DNA of 64,000 nucleotides from Streptomyces noursei ATCC 11455 (GCF_001704275.1 NZ_CP011533.1:2976001-3040000), one strand, 5' to 3'. Shown: positions 48,068 to 56,285, numbered from the stretch's first letter. Numbers and translations are program-made. The notes: a model not told the origin generated them from the letters alone.

Positions 48068-49113
48068 ACACCCAGGCGCAGGCAGACCCCACCGCCCAGC
48101 CGCCGGTCGTCGGCCCCGGCAACACCGCCGTGGCGACCTATCTCGACCCGTCCACCGGCGAGGAGACCAGCCTCGCCAAGGTCTCCCGCCCCGGCCTGCC
48201 GCCCGCCGAGTACCAGCTGTTCGAGGAGTTGCGGCAGCAGGGCGTGGACGGTGCCGCGGTCCGCGCCGTCCACACCGACCTGCGGCCGGCGATGCTGCCC
48301 GGCGGCTACACCGGCGACTTCGTCCTCCGGGCCTTCCCCAACGCCGCGTTCTCCTGCACCACCGACTACGGCGCGCGCCCCGAGGAGCGCGCCGCGGGCA
48401 TCGCCGGGCTGCTCCGGCACATCGAGACCATGCACCAGCTCGCGGGCCGGCAGGCGCCGCCCCAGCCGCATCGGGCGCCCGTTCCGCAGGCCGTCGCCCC
48501 CGCGCCGCCGCTGCCCGCCGCGGACCTCGGCGCCCATCTCGCCGAGGTCTTCGGCCCCGACGGCGTACGGCGCCCCGACGCCGCGGCGCTCGGCGCCACC
48601 CGGCTTCCCGAGGACACCAGGACCACCCTGACCGAGGCCGGTCTCCCCGCCCAGGTGCCCTACTTCTTCACCGCCGACGACCCGGCCGCCCCGCCGGCCG
48701 GCGGCCTGTTCGCCGACGTCGCCACCCACCTCCGGGAAACCGGGACGAACGCCCAGCCGCAGATCCTGGAGATCCTCTCCGGATACGTCCGCCTCGGCAC
48801 CGACGGCCTGTACACCCTCGCCGTCCAGTGCGTCGCACCGGAGGACGACCCGAGCCAGCTGGGCACCCTGTGGGCCGTCCAACCCGGCACCGGCGGCGCC
48901 CGCTTCGTCAACCGTTCCCTCGCCGCCTACCTGCGCTCGCTCGCCCTCCTGGTCACCACGCGCCGGCAGCTGGCGCACCTCGACCCGTATGCCGCGGGCG
49001 CCGCGGTCGCCGCCTTCCAGGAACAGCTCGTGGCCCTCGACCCCTGGTCCCTGGACGACGCCGACAACTGGTGGTCCCTGGTGACCGAGCAGATGTGGCA
49101 CGGCCTGTTCTGA
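48064..49113 (+). CDS. SUKH-4-like protein with deaminase-remnant N-terminus
   Basis: 349 residues from a GTG overlapping the pseudo-ATPase stop. Residues about 20-110 resemble nucleic-acid-deaminase-type domains (HTDLRPAMLPGGYTGDFVLR then FPNAAFSCTTDYG), but the zinc-binding Cys of the usual PCxxP motif is missing, so it is probably inactive. The C-terminal 200 residues match the SUKH-4 immunity fold: LPAQVPYFFTAD, YVRLGTDGLYTLAV, GARFVNRSLAAYLRSLALL. SUKH proteins bind toxins as immunity factors. In this T7SS setting it may neutralise or chaperone an effector; the partner is unknown. Confidence 0.7.
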   Translation: MNTQAQADPTAQPPVVGPGNTAVATYLDPSTGEETSLAKVSRPGLPPAEYQLFEELRQQGVDGAAVRAVHTDLRPAMLPGGYTGDFVLRAFPNAAFSCTTDYGARPEERAAGIAGLLRHIETMHQLAGRQAPPQPHRAPVPQAVAPAPPLPAADLGAHLAEVFGPDGVRRPDAAALGATRLPEDTRTTLTEAGLPAQVPYFFTADDPAAPPAGGLFADVATHLRETGTNAQPQILEILSGYVRLGTDGLYTLAVQCVAPEDDPSQLGTLWAVQPGTGGARFVNRSLAAYLRSLALLVTTRRQLAHLDPYAAGAAVAAFQEQLVALDPWSLDDADNWWSLVTEQMWHGLF

Positions 49114-49284
49114 CGCTCCGATCCGCCCTGCGCCCGTACAGGCCGCCCTGCGCCGTCGCGGAACGAGGTGACCACGGTTGCCCCACTCCGGCCGTTCCGC
49201 CTGCCCGGGGCGGACCGGCCGGAGCCGGGCGGCGAGCCGCCGCCCCTCGGATGCGTCAGGGGGCATCACGCCAGCCCTGGCCCC

Positions 49285-49722
49285 TCAGGGCAACAGCAGC
49301 CAGTCAGCGGCGATCGCCGCCGTGAGTCCCAGGCCCAGCAGCCAAGTGCCCAATCGGGTCCGCCCGTTGCGGGCGAGTTCGATGACGATCCCGCAGAGTA
49401 TGAGTGCCGCCCCGTACACCCCGACCACCAGGACCGAGTGGCGGGTCGCCAGCCGCACCACGAGCAGCACCGCCATCGCGGCCATCATCACCGAGGCCAG
49501 CACGACCCGCACCCGTCGTGCCTGGCGAGGCGTCAGCCCCATCCGGCCGCTCTCCGCCGGGTCGTCGTCCTGACTGTCGTCGGCCTGACCGTCGTCGGCC
49601 CGGTCCTGCTCGACCTGGTCGTGCTCGGTCCGGCCTTCCTCGGTCCGGCCGTGCCCGGCCTGTTCGTCCTCGACCGGCCCCTGCTCGACCGTCGCCTCAC
49701 CGCTGCGCCCCGCTGCATCCAT
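49285..49722 (-). CDS. Three-helix membrane protein, paralogue A
   Basis: 145 residues. The N-terminal half is acidic and repetitive (EQGPVEDEQAGHGR, DDGQADDSQDDD). After MGLTPRQARRVRV come three membrane helices (about 77-95, 102-118, 126-143), ending AADWLLLP. The C-terminal 80 residues are nearly the same as those of the gene at 53848-54207. The start at 49722 was chosen over 49755 because the upstream part is not shared with the paralogue. Function unknown. Confidence 0.75.
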   Translation of the reverse strand: MDAAGRSGEATVEQGPVEDEQAGHGRTEEGRTEHDQVEQDRADDGQADDSQDDDPAESGRMGLTPRQARRVRVVLASVMMAAMAVLLVVRLATRHSVLVVGVYGAALILCGIVIELARNGRTRLGTWLLGLGLTAAIAADWLLLP

Positions 49723-49816
49723 GAGCGGGAATGCTACGGCGAAGACCGGTGGCACATGGTGCCGGAGACGGAGCGGAGCGACAGCGGACCGGCAGGGAGT
49801 CGACGGCGGCGCGGCG

Positions 49817-51112
49817 TCACCAGGTCTCGACCGCCCAGCACTTGTTGAGGTAGGTCCGGACCTCGTCGAGGGTGAGCCAGCACTCCCACATCTTGCGTGT
49901 GGCGCCGTCGCCCCAGGGGTTGCCGAGGCAGATCCGGCCGCCGGCCACGTCGACGTCCTTCACGAAGTAGGCGTGGCTCGTGGCCAGCCGGCCGTCCGCC
50001 AGCTTCTCGCGGTCGTTCCCCCTGCCCCAGGTGCCGACGGCGATTGCGTGGCCGCGCGACCGCCGGTCGGCGATCTCGTGACAGAGCCAGGGCGAGTGGT
50101 AGTCGAGCGGCTGCGGCTCCCGGCCGGTGAGGAGGCCGAAGGCGTCGTTCACGAAGCCGCCGGTGACCTCTTCGTAGCCGCCGCGCAGCTTCGCGACGGC
50201 CTTCTCGTAGTAGCCGGGCCAGGTCTCCGCGTATCGGGCGTCTTCCGTGTGCCCCTTGGCGCACCACAGCATGTTGTGGCCGTAGGGCAGGTCGGGCACC
50301 ATCGTGATGTCGACCGGCCGTCCCTGGACGTAGAGCGTGCAGGTGACCGTGCCGTTGGCCTCCAGTCGGAGATGGCGGGCGGCGTGCTGGGGGTTGGCCT
50401 GGATCACCCCCTGGATGCTGGTGAGGAACCAGCAGGTGCCGAACCGTCCCTGGTCCATGTCCTGCCAGGACATCGCCTCCGTCGAGCCGGAGACCCGCTT
50501 CCAGTCCTGGGTGAAGTAGGCGCCGTCGACCTGCGCGAACGGCCCCTCGGGCAGCACCCAGCCGTGGTCCGCGCAGGCGCACCCCGGGTCGTACTCGGGT
50601 TGGCTGCACACCATCCAGGTGCCGACCAGCATCGCCGCGTACGGGCTCACGGAGCGCAGCAGCCAGCTGAACAGTTCGGCCTGCCGGCGCCAGTCGTAGG
50701 CCGGTTCGCCGTGCTCGTCCTCGACATGGGTGAGGTCGTCCCACCGCTCCAGGCCCTGCCGGCCCCACCGGCGGACCACCATGTCGAGCTCGGTCGGCGG
50801 CAACGGGACCAGGAGGTTGGCCACCTGGTCCAGCAGCGAGCGCGCGTTGTAGCGGGTCTCGTCGGCGAACAGCATGTTCCACGCCTGCGCTCCGACGGCC
50901 TCGGCCCGCTGCGGGTTCGGCGGCGGGCCAGGGGGTTGCCAGGGGAGCTCGACCAACGGGTGGCCGTCCTTGACGTAGTTCAGCCGGCTCAGCCCGATGC
51001 TGTCGTTGACACCGCGCACCAGGTCGACCGCGCCGAGCACGGCACCGCCGCCCGGGATGAAGTCCGCGGCGAAACCGGCCACTTGGCGCCAGTTGTTACG
51101 GCCGTATCCCAC
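49817..51112 (-). CDS. Calpain-family (C2) cysteine protease-like protein
   Basis: 431 residues. The calpain triad is intact: Cys227 in QGRFGTCWFL, His380 in LATSHAYFVKDV and Asn398 in CLGNPWGDG, with Gln221 for the oxyanion hole. The N-terminal about 200 residues have no known fold but start with a small hydrophobic glycine-rich region (VAGFAADFIPGGGAVLGAVD). There is no Sec or Tat signal, so if exported it would use the T7SS. It is divergent from an ESX-like gene (51259). Bacterial calpains are rare and mostly uncharacterised. It could be a secreted effector or process T7SS substrates. Confidence 0.85.
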   Translation of the reverse strand: MGYGRNNWRQVAGFAADFIPGGGAVLGAVDLVRGVNDSIGLSRLNYVKDGHPLVELPWQPPGPPPNPQRAEAVGAQAWNMLFADETRYNARSLLDQVANLLVPLPPTELDMVVRRWGRQGLERWDDLTHVEDEHGEPAYDWRRQAELFSWLLRSVSPYAAMLVGTWMVCSQPEYDPGCACADHGWVLPEGPFAQVDGAYFTQDWKRVSGSTEAMSWQDMDQGRFGTCWFLTSIQGVIQANPQHAARHLRLEANGTVTCTLYVQGRPVDITMVPDLPYGHNMLWCAKGHTEDARYAETWPGYYEKAVAKLRGGYEEVTGGFVNDAFGLLTGREPQPLDYHSPWLCHEIADRRSRGHAIAVGTWGRGNDREKLADGRLATSHAYFVKDVDVAGGRICLGNPWGDGATRKMWECWLTLDEVRTYLNKCWAVETW

Positions 51113-51201
51113 CCGTCCTCCCCCGTACGGCTGCTCAACCGCCCATAGGAGGGGCGGCTTGTGCAGAGCGTGTGATGGGCCTCGTACCCTGGCGCCCGGC
51201 C

Positions 51202-51222
51202 TTAACGAGTCCTTAGTACGAT
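51202..51222 (+). promoter_or_regulatory. Shared TTAACGAG element before the 103-residue ESX-like gene
   Basis: TTAACGAG 57 bases before the start codon, followed by CCTTAGTACGAT, whose TACGAT could be a -10 box. A closely similar stretch precedes the ESX-like gene at 54507 at almost the same distance (54 bases). Confidence 0.45.
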
Positions 51223-51258
51223 GTGAGGCTCACAACCGCTTTATGAAGGGTACCTGAC

Positions 51259-51570
51259 ATGGGGGACTCCGGGTTTCGGGTTGAGCCCGAAGCAATCGGC
51301 AGTTATGGGTCAACGGTCCGCGAGCAGGTGGAGCAGCTCAGGACGGTCCAGAATGCGGTAGCCGGCATCCAGATCTCGTCCACCGCCTTCGGCCATCTGC
51401 CGAACGCGCAGAACCTGGCGGAGGCGTACAAAGAGCACGCCGAAGCGAGCAGGCAGAACATCGCCGACCTCGTGAGCGCGCTGACGAACACCGCCGAGGG
51501 GCTTCACTTCACGGCGCAGAACTACGCCGAGCACGACCAGGCGGTCAGCTCGTCCTTCGGGGGTGCCTGA
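51259..51570 (+). CDS. ESX/WXG100-like small protein
   Basis: 103 residues with GAAGGG upstream. It is predicted as two helices: VEPEAIGSYGSTVREQVEQL and QNLAEAYKEHAEASRQNIAD, with the turn SSTAFGHLP in place of a WXG. The tail AEHDQAVSSSF fits an ESX-type flexible C-terminus (Y-x3-D: YAEHD). Its stop overlaps by one base the start of the 591-residue WXG protein, so it is probably the partner that forms a heterodimer with it. Confidence 0.85.
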   Translation: MGDSGFRVEPEAIGSYGSTVREQVEQLRTVQNAVAGIQISSTAFGHLPNAQNLAEAYKEHAEASRQNIADLVSALTNTAEGLHFTAQNYAEHDQAVSSSFGGA

Positions 51571-53345
51571 TGAGCCGTCGGTCGCACTCGACTCCGCACC
51601 ACCCGTCCGCCCCGTCGCACAACGGGCCGTCCGACCACCCGACGCCGCCGCGCCCGCAGCCGGAACCGCGCCCCCAGCCGACCCCGGAGCCGCAGCCTCA
51701 CCCGCAACCCCACGACCCCAACAGGCCCCAGCCGCAACCCCACGATCCCAACCGGCCGCAGCCGCAGCCGCACGACCCGGAGCACCCCCAGCCACAGCCC
51801 CACGACCCCAACCGGCCCCACCCACAGCCCGACGACAACGGTGGCGGATCCGGTGGCGGAGGTGGCGGTGACGCCGGCGGAGACGGGGACCAGCAGGGCG
51901 GTTCCAGCTGGATGGACGGCCTGAAGGAGGCGGGCAAGTCCGCCGGCTCGAAGCTCGGCGAGCACGCCGGCGACTGGGCCGGCAAGAAGGTCTTCGGGGA
52001 CTCCGAAGGCGAAGGCGGTGAAAAGGGCGGCGAGGGAGCCGGCGGCGGCGAAGGCGGCGCAGGCGCAGGCGGCGAAGGCTCCGGCGGCGGCGAGAGCGGG
52101 GCGCCCGGCCAGTGGTCCACCATGCCCGCCCCCGCCCCACCGGGCGGCCCCGGAGGCATGTACGGGACGTCGGGCGGATCCGGCGGCGGGTACCCGGGCG
52201 CGACGACGGGCCTCGTGCCGGCCGGGGACGCGTACGGCTGGATCCGGAAACCCAACCCCGCGCCCATGGCTCCGCTCCCCGAGGCGACCCATCCCTCCCG
52301 GGGCGGCATCGGCGGCATGCTGGACGAGGCCGTCGAGTGGGCCCTTGAGAAGTCCGGCATGTTGAAGGTACTGGAGAAGGTCACCGGAGACCTCGCCCAG
52401 CTGAACGCCGCGGCCGACGCATGGCAGAACCAGGCCAAGGCCGTGCAGTTGGTGGCCGAGGAGCTGAGGACCAGCGCCAACCCCCTCTCCCGGCAGTGGG
52501 AGGGGCAGGCGTCCGGCGCCTTCAGCGGCCACATGGGCGATGTGGTCGAGGCGCTCGACTCCACCGCCGAGGGCATGTCCCAGACCGCGAAGATCATCAA
52601 CTCGGCCGCGCAGGAATGCGCACAGGCCGAGGGCATGATCATCGAGATCATCAGCGAGGCCATCGAGGCGCTGATCGCGTCCCTCGCCGCCGAGGCCGTG
52701 ATCGCGGTCCTCACGGCCGGTATCGGCCTCATCGCGGACGCCCTGATCACCGAGGCGGAGATCGCGGTCTTCGTCGCCCGCGTGGCCAAGGTGTCCGAGG
52801 AACTCGCCACGAAGCTGGAAGAGTTGCTCAAGGCCCTCAAGGAACTGGGCTCCGCCGTCAAGGCGGTCAAGAACATCAAGACCGCCAAGAACGCCCTCAG
52901 CGGGATCAAGAAGGTCGAGAAGGCCGTCGAGGGGGTCCGCGAGTTCGGGAAGGGCGGCGAGGGTCTGGGCAAGGTGGGCAAGGACATCTTCCAGAACCGC
53001 TCGCTCGCCGGCGCCGAGGAGCGGCTCATCGACGCCGGACTGCGTCAGGGCGTCAAGAGTGCCGACTCGTTCGTCACGGGCAAGATCCGGGAAGGCGTCG
53101 AGTCGGGGGTCAAGTCCGGCCTCGGCATGGACGAGGACGACCCCGTGACGTTCGCCGAGGACCGCAGCGGAAAGGGCTTCGGCAAGGCGGCGGGCCAGTC
53201 GGCCTGGGGCGCGGCGAAGGAGGGACTGATGAGCGACACCAACAAGGAGGCCGTCAAGCAGGAGATCCTGCATGACACGGGCCTGTCGGAGGAGCCCAAG
53301 CCCTACCGCGTCGACCGCTCCAAGATCGATACGCCCTTCGGGTAG
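51570..53345 (+). CDS. Large WXG-type T7SS substrate with Pro-rich head
   Basis: 591 residues. Residues 1-90 are His/Pro/Gln-rich with a 10-residue repeat (PQPHDPNRPQ) four times; then Gly/Glu-rich low complexity to about 190. The WXG helical domain lies at about 275-370 (LSRQWEGQASGAFSGHMGDV), followed by a hydrophobic amphipathic stretch (IEALIASLAAEAVIAVLTAG) and a long Lys/Glu helix. The C-terminus (YRVDRSKIDTPFG) has no catalytic motif known to me. It resembles polymorphic-toxin carriers with an N-terminal trafficking domain, but with no toxin domain recognised. Coupled to the 103-residue ESX-like gene. Confidence 0.8.
   Translation: MSRRSHSTPHHPSAPSHNGPSDHPTPPRPQPEPRPQPTPEPQPHPQPHDPNRPQPQPHDPNRPQPQPHDPEHPQPQPHDPNRPHPQPDDNGGGSGGGGGGDAGGDGDQQGGSSWMDGLKEAGKSAGSKLGEHAGDWAGKKVFGDSEGEGGEKGGEGAGGGEGGAGAGGEGSGGGESGAPGQWSTMPAPAPPGGPGGMYGTSGGSGGGYPGATTGLVPAGDAYGWIRKPNPAPMAPLPEATHPSRGGIGGMLDEAVEWALEKSGMLKVLEKVTGDLAQLNAAADAWQNQAKAVQLVAEELRTSANPLSRQWEGQASGAFSGHMGDVVEALDSTAEGMSQTAKIINSAAQECAQAEGMIIEIISEAIEALIASLAAEAVIAVLTAGIGLIADALITEAEIAVFVARVAKVSEELATKLEELLKALKELGSAVKAVKNIKTAKNALSGIKKVEKAVEGVREFGKGGEGLGKVGKDIFQNRSLAGAEERLIDAGLRQGVKSADSFVTGKIREGVESGVKSGLGMDEDDPVTFAEDRSGKGFGKAAGQSAWGAAKEGLMSDTNKEAVKQEILHDTGLSEEPKPYRVDRSKIDTPFG
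51690..51834 (+). repeat. Tandem 30-bp repeats coding for PQPHDPNRPQ
   Basis: Four units of ten codons, one with a variant (HDPEH), inside the Pro-rich head of the 591-residue protein. Confidence 0.8.
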
Positions 53346-53445
53346 GCACGCCCTTCGGGTAGACGACTCCCTTCGGGTAGACGACTCCCTTCGGCAGGGC
53401 GCCCGCCGTCCCTCGCCGACCGGCTGACCAGCTGACCGGCTGACC
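53346..53445. repeat. Short direct repeats after the 591-residue gene
   Basis: Three copies of CCCTTCGGGTAG-like sequence (the first is the end of the coding sequence) spaced about 18-19 bases, followed by alternating CGGCTGACCAG units. Probably replication-slippage products; no gene is visible. Confidence 0.5.
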
Positions 53446-53484
53446 ACTGAGGGGGCACCGTGGATGTCACGGTGCCCCCTCAGT
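53446..53484 (+). terminator. Terminator after the 591-residue gene
   Basis: A perfect 17-bp stem (ACTGAGGGGGCACCGTG) with a five-base loop, 100 bases after the stop. There is no T-run. Confidence 0.8.
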
Positions 53485-53700
53485 GCGGTCCGGGCACGAA
53501 CCGGACGTCCGACGGCCGCGGATGAACCTCCTCGCCCGGGCGCCCCACCCGAGGGCCGTCGACAGCCACCCGGAGTCCGCTGATCACAGGCGCCCACCGC
53601 GAAGTCCTCGTGTTTCTCGTCCAGTTGGCCAACGGGCCACGCCGGCACAGACGCCCGAGCCCAATTCCGAGGGGCGAACACCTCCGGATTTCAGGCCATT

Positions 53701-53828
53701 CGAAACCCACGCCCTGCGGAAGTCACACTCTCCGAAACCCACACTCCGCAGAAGTCACACTCCTCAAAACCCACACCCCGCGGAAGCCACGCCCTCTGGA
53801 ACCCACACTCCACAGAAGTCGGGCTCCC
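53701..53828. repeat. Four imperfect 33-bp tandem repeats
   Basis: Units begin at 53701, 53733, 53766 and 53799, each with the core GAAACCCACAC followed by a CCGC(A/G)GAAG(T/C)CAC stretch. They fill the space between the terminator and paralogue B. The period is 11 codons but no convincing gene is seen. Confidence 0.75.
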
Positions 53829-53847
53829 TGCGGATGAACCGCACCCC

Positions 53848-54207
53848 TCAGGGCAGCAACAGCCGATCCGCGGTGATCGCGGCCGCCAGCCCCAGGCCCA
53901 GCAGCCAGGTGCCCAGTCGGGTACGCCCGTGCCGGCTGATCTCGATGACGACTCCACAGAGCACGAGCGCGGCCCCGTACACCCCGACCACCAGTACCGA
54001 CCCACGGGAAGCCAGCCGCACCACGAGCAGCACCGCCATCAGGGCCGTCATCACCGAGGCCAGTGCGACCCGTACCCGGCGCGCCTGGCGCGGCGTCAGC
54101 CCCATGCGCCGCGACTCATCCGGGAGGTCGACATCAGGAGGGGGCTCACCGAACGGATCAGACCGACCGGAACGGTGACCATCCTGATCACCTTGAGTGG
54201 CATTCAT
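53848..54207 (-). CDS. Three-helix membrane protein, paralogue B
   Basis: 119 residues. From MGLTPRQARRVRVALASVM onward it is nearly identical in pattern to the protein at 49285-49722, with the same three membrane helices and LLLP end. The N-terminal about 35 residues differ (MNATQGDQDGHRSGRS) and are shorter. DNA similarity covers about 270 bases of both genes and a short GCTACGG stretch upstream, so this is a duplication within the locus. It may anchor or assist the adjacent WXG units; function unknown. Confidence 0.75.
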   Translation of the reverse strand: MNATQGDQDGHRSGRSDPFGEPPPDVDLPDESRRMGLTPRQARRVRVALASVMTALMAVLLVVRLASRGSVLVVGVYGAALVLCGVVIEISRHGRTRLGTWLLGLGLAAAITADRLLLP

Positions 54208-54407
54208 GATCGAAATTGCTACGGGGCGGTCTACGGGGTGATCCGCGGGCCCACTTCGGACACCAACCACACCCCGCGCACACCAATCCCCCACCCCTCC
54301 GTCACCCACATTCCACCGGTTCCACCCCGTTCCCGGCAGGCCAATTCTCCAGAATCCCCGCATTGTTGCCCCGGGTCCATCACCAGGTGGCGATCACGCC
54401 ACTCTCC

Positions 54408-54460
54408 TTGACATGCTTGCGCGCGGATCGCCTACTGTGGAACCGGCAGGCGTTAACGAG
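54408..54460 (+). promoter_or_regulatory. Promoter-like region with TTAACGAG before the 109-residue ESX-like gene
   Basis: TTGACA at 54408, a 19-base spacer and TACTGT at 54433, then TTAACGAG at 54453, which is shared with the region before the gene at 51259. Confidence 0.45.
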
Positions 54461-54506
54461 ACGTAATGATCATGGTGCGGTACGCAGCCGCACAACAGGG
54501 GGAATC

Positions 54507-54836
54507 GTGGCGGGCAACGCATTCGATGTGGATCCGGAGGTACTGCGGACGCAAGGAACCGCATTCGTCCACGTCGGCAACGATTTCAGCAAAGCGTCGA
54601 AGAAACTCCAGGACGACCTCAAGGGCATCGGCGACCCCTGGAAGAACTGCGACTTCGGCGACATCTTCGACACCATTTACACCCCCATCCGGGACGGAAT
54701 GTTCACGTCGATGGATTCCTTGGGTGAACGCCTGGAAGGCATCGGCGACAACCTCCAGGAAATGGCGCGCTCGTACACCGAGTCCGACGAGCAGGGCGTC
54801 CACACCATCAGCGCGGTCGGCCGTCCGGCCATCTGA
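54507..54836 (+). CDS. ESX/WXG100-like small protein
   Basis: 109 residues from a GTG preceded by AGGGGGAATC. Helix one (DPEVLRTQGTAFVHVGNDFS) and helix two (DSLGERLEGIGDNLQEMARS) flank DPWKNCDFGDIFD, so the Trp of the turn is kept but the Gly is displaced. The tail YTESDEQGV contains the Y-x3-D secretion signal of ESX proteins. It is followed after 90 bp by the CpnT-like N-domain protein, the usual partner order. A longer upstream open frame was not used. Confidence 0.83.
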   Translation: MAGNAFDVDPEVLRTQGTAFVHVGNDFSKASKKLQDDLKGIGDPWKNCDFGDIFDTIYTPIRDGMFTSMDSLGERLEGIGDNLQEMARSYTESDEQGVHTISAVGRPAI

Positions 54837-54926
54837 CGCACACACCGCCGGCCGCCTCTTCTTCCGGTCTTCCGGCATCTCCCTTTCACCAGCAATTCGC
54901 CTACCACCGCACGGGGGACGAGCACT

Positions 54927-55934
54927 GTGTCACTGACGCTGCCGAGCGAGGTCACCTGGGTCCTGGATCTCCTGGGCTACAACTGGCCGGACGCCGACGA
55001 GGACAAGCTCCACGAGTGCGCCCAGACCTGGCGCACCTTCGCCGAATCGGTGAACGAGGCACACGGCCAGGGCGCCACGGCGGCCAATGCCGTGGTCTCC
55101 GCCAACTCCGGTGAAGCCGTCGAGAGTTTCCAGAAGGAATGGGGCGCTTACGACGGCAGCGGCGGCAGCGGCGACAATTACTTCCGGGACGCCGTCGCGG
55201 CGGCCGAGGCCATTGCCCTGGCCTTCGACGCGGCAGCCGTCGCGGTACTCGCCGGCAAGATCGCGGTCATTGCCCAACTCGTCATGCTGGCCGCCGAGAT
55301 CATCGCGGCCCAGGCCGCCGCCCCCTTCACTTTCGGTACGTCCGAACTCGCCGCGGCCGGCGCCACCCAGGCGACCCGCCTGATCGTCCGGGAGATCCTC
55401 GAGAAGATCAAGCGCGAGGTGATGCAGGCCGCGACCAAGGCCATGGAACACGCCACCATGGACGCCATCAAGAAGCTGGCGAAGAAGGCGGTTTCCAAGG
55501 AAGCCCGCAAGGTCGTCACGGACTACGCCAAGCAGCAGATCAAGGAAACGGTCAAGGACACCGTCAAGGAGAAGGTCGTCGACGCGGCCAAGGAAAAGGC
55601 CAAAGAGGCCGGCACGGAAATGGCGCAGAACGTCGCGCAGCAGGGCATCGAAGCCCACTTCGGCGAACGCGACGGAATCAACCTGGGCGAGACCGCCGAC
55701 ATCGGCAAGAAGAAGGCCGAAGAATACGTCGACGGCGTCAAGACAGGCGCCAACGACCTCACCAACCCCAAGACGTACATCGACCACGCCAGGGACGACC
55801 TCACCAATCGCGGCCTGGACCACGCCCAGAAGCAGGTCGACCAACGCACCGGCGGCGCCGCCACCCGCCACCAGGGCGCCACGGACGCCGCCAAGGACGG
55901 CGTGAAGGGCAGCGTCCAGGACGTCTTCGGCTGA
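54927..55934 (+). CDS. CpnT-N-domain-like WXG protein without toxin
   Basis: 335 residues from GTG. The start (LPSEVTWVLDLLGYNWPDAD) and FQKEWGAYDGSGG match the N-terminal domain of CpnT-like channel/toxin proteins, which is WXG-related. Then come a hydrophobic segment (AVLAGKIAVIAQLVMLAAEI) and a long Lys/Glu helical region with repeated KETVKDTVKEKVVDAAKEK units. There is no toxin domain at the C-terminus (GVKGSVQDVFG). It is probably exported with the 109-residue partner. A stand-alone translocation domain or a lost toxin are both possible. Confidence 0.8.
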   Translation: MSLTLPSEVTWVLDLLGYNWPDADEDKLHECAQTWRTFAESVNEAHGQGATAANAVVSANSGEAVESFQKEWGAYDGSGGSGDNYFRDAVAAAEAIALAFDAAAVAVLAGKIAVIAQLVMLAAEIIAAQAAAPFTFGTSELAAAGATQATRLIVREILEKIKREVMQAATKAMEHATMDAIKKLAKKAVSKEARKVVTDYAKQQIKETVKDTVKEKVVDAAKEKAKEAGTEMAQNVAQQGIEAHFGERDGINLGETADIGKKKAEEYVDGVKTGANDLTNPKTYIDHARDDLTNRGLDHAQKQVDQRTGGAATRHQGATDAAKDGVKGSVQDVFG

Positions 55935-56285
55935 GCCCGAGCCGCTCCCGGCCACGCTTTCCCAGGGCTGCCGCAAGCTGACCTCCCCGGTCCCGCGGCG
56001 GCCCTGCCGCCTTCAACCACCGAGCACACTGCCCGTATCCGCGGTCACCCCGGATTCTTGGCTCCAATACCGTCCGTCACGGTCATCGTGCCCGCCGTCG
56101 TCGCGGGCAGCCCCTCGCCGAATTCGGACTGGACGGCACGATTGGCCAGATCACACGCTGTGGCGTCAAGGCTCCCAGGGCTGCCGTCACATAGGGTGAC
56201 ACGCTGACCAACCTGTGGGGGGGTGCTCGATGGTGCACCCTCACGCACCCAGGAGTAACCAGAGCAACGGGGAATTGGGGGAAGC
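55935..56285. other. Intergenic region, no gene
   Basis: 351 bases. I see no reading frame with a ribosome site and coding character. A TAGGGT at 56192-56197 could be a -10 box for the next gene, but no -35 supports it. The GC content falls toward the downstream gene. Confidence 0.6.
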
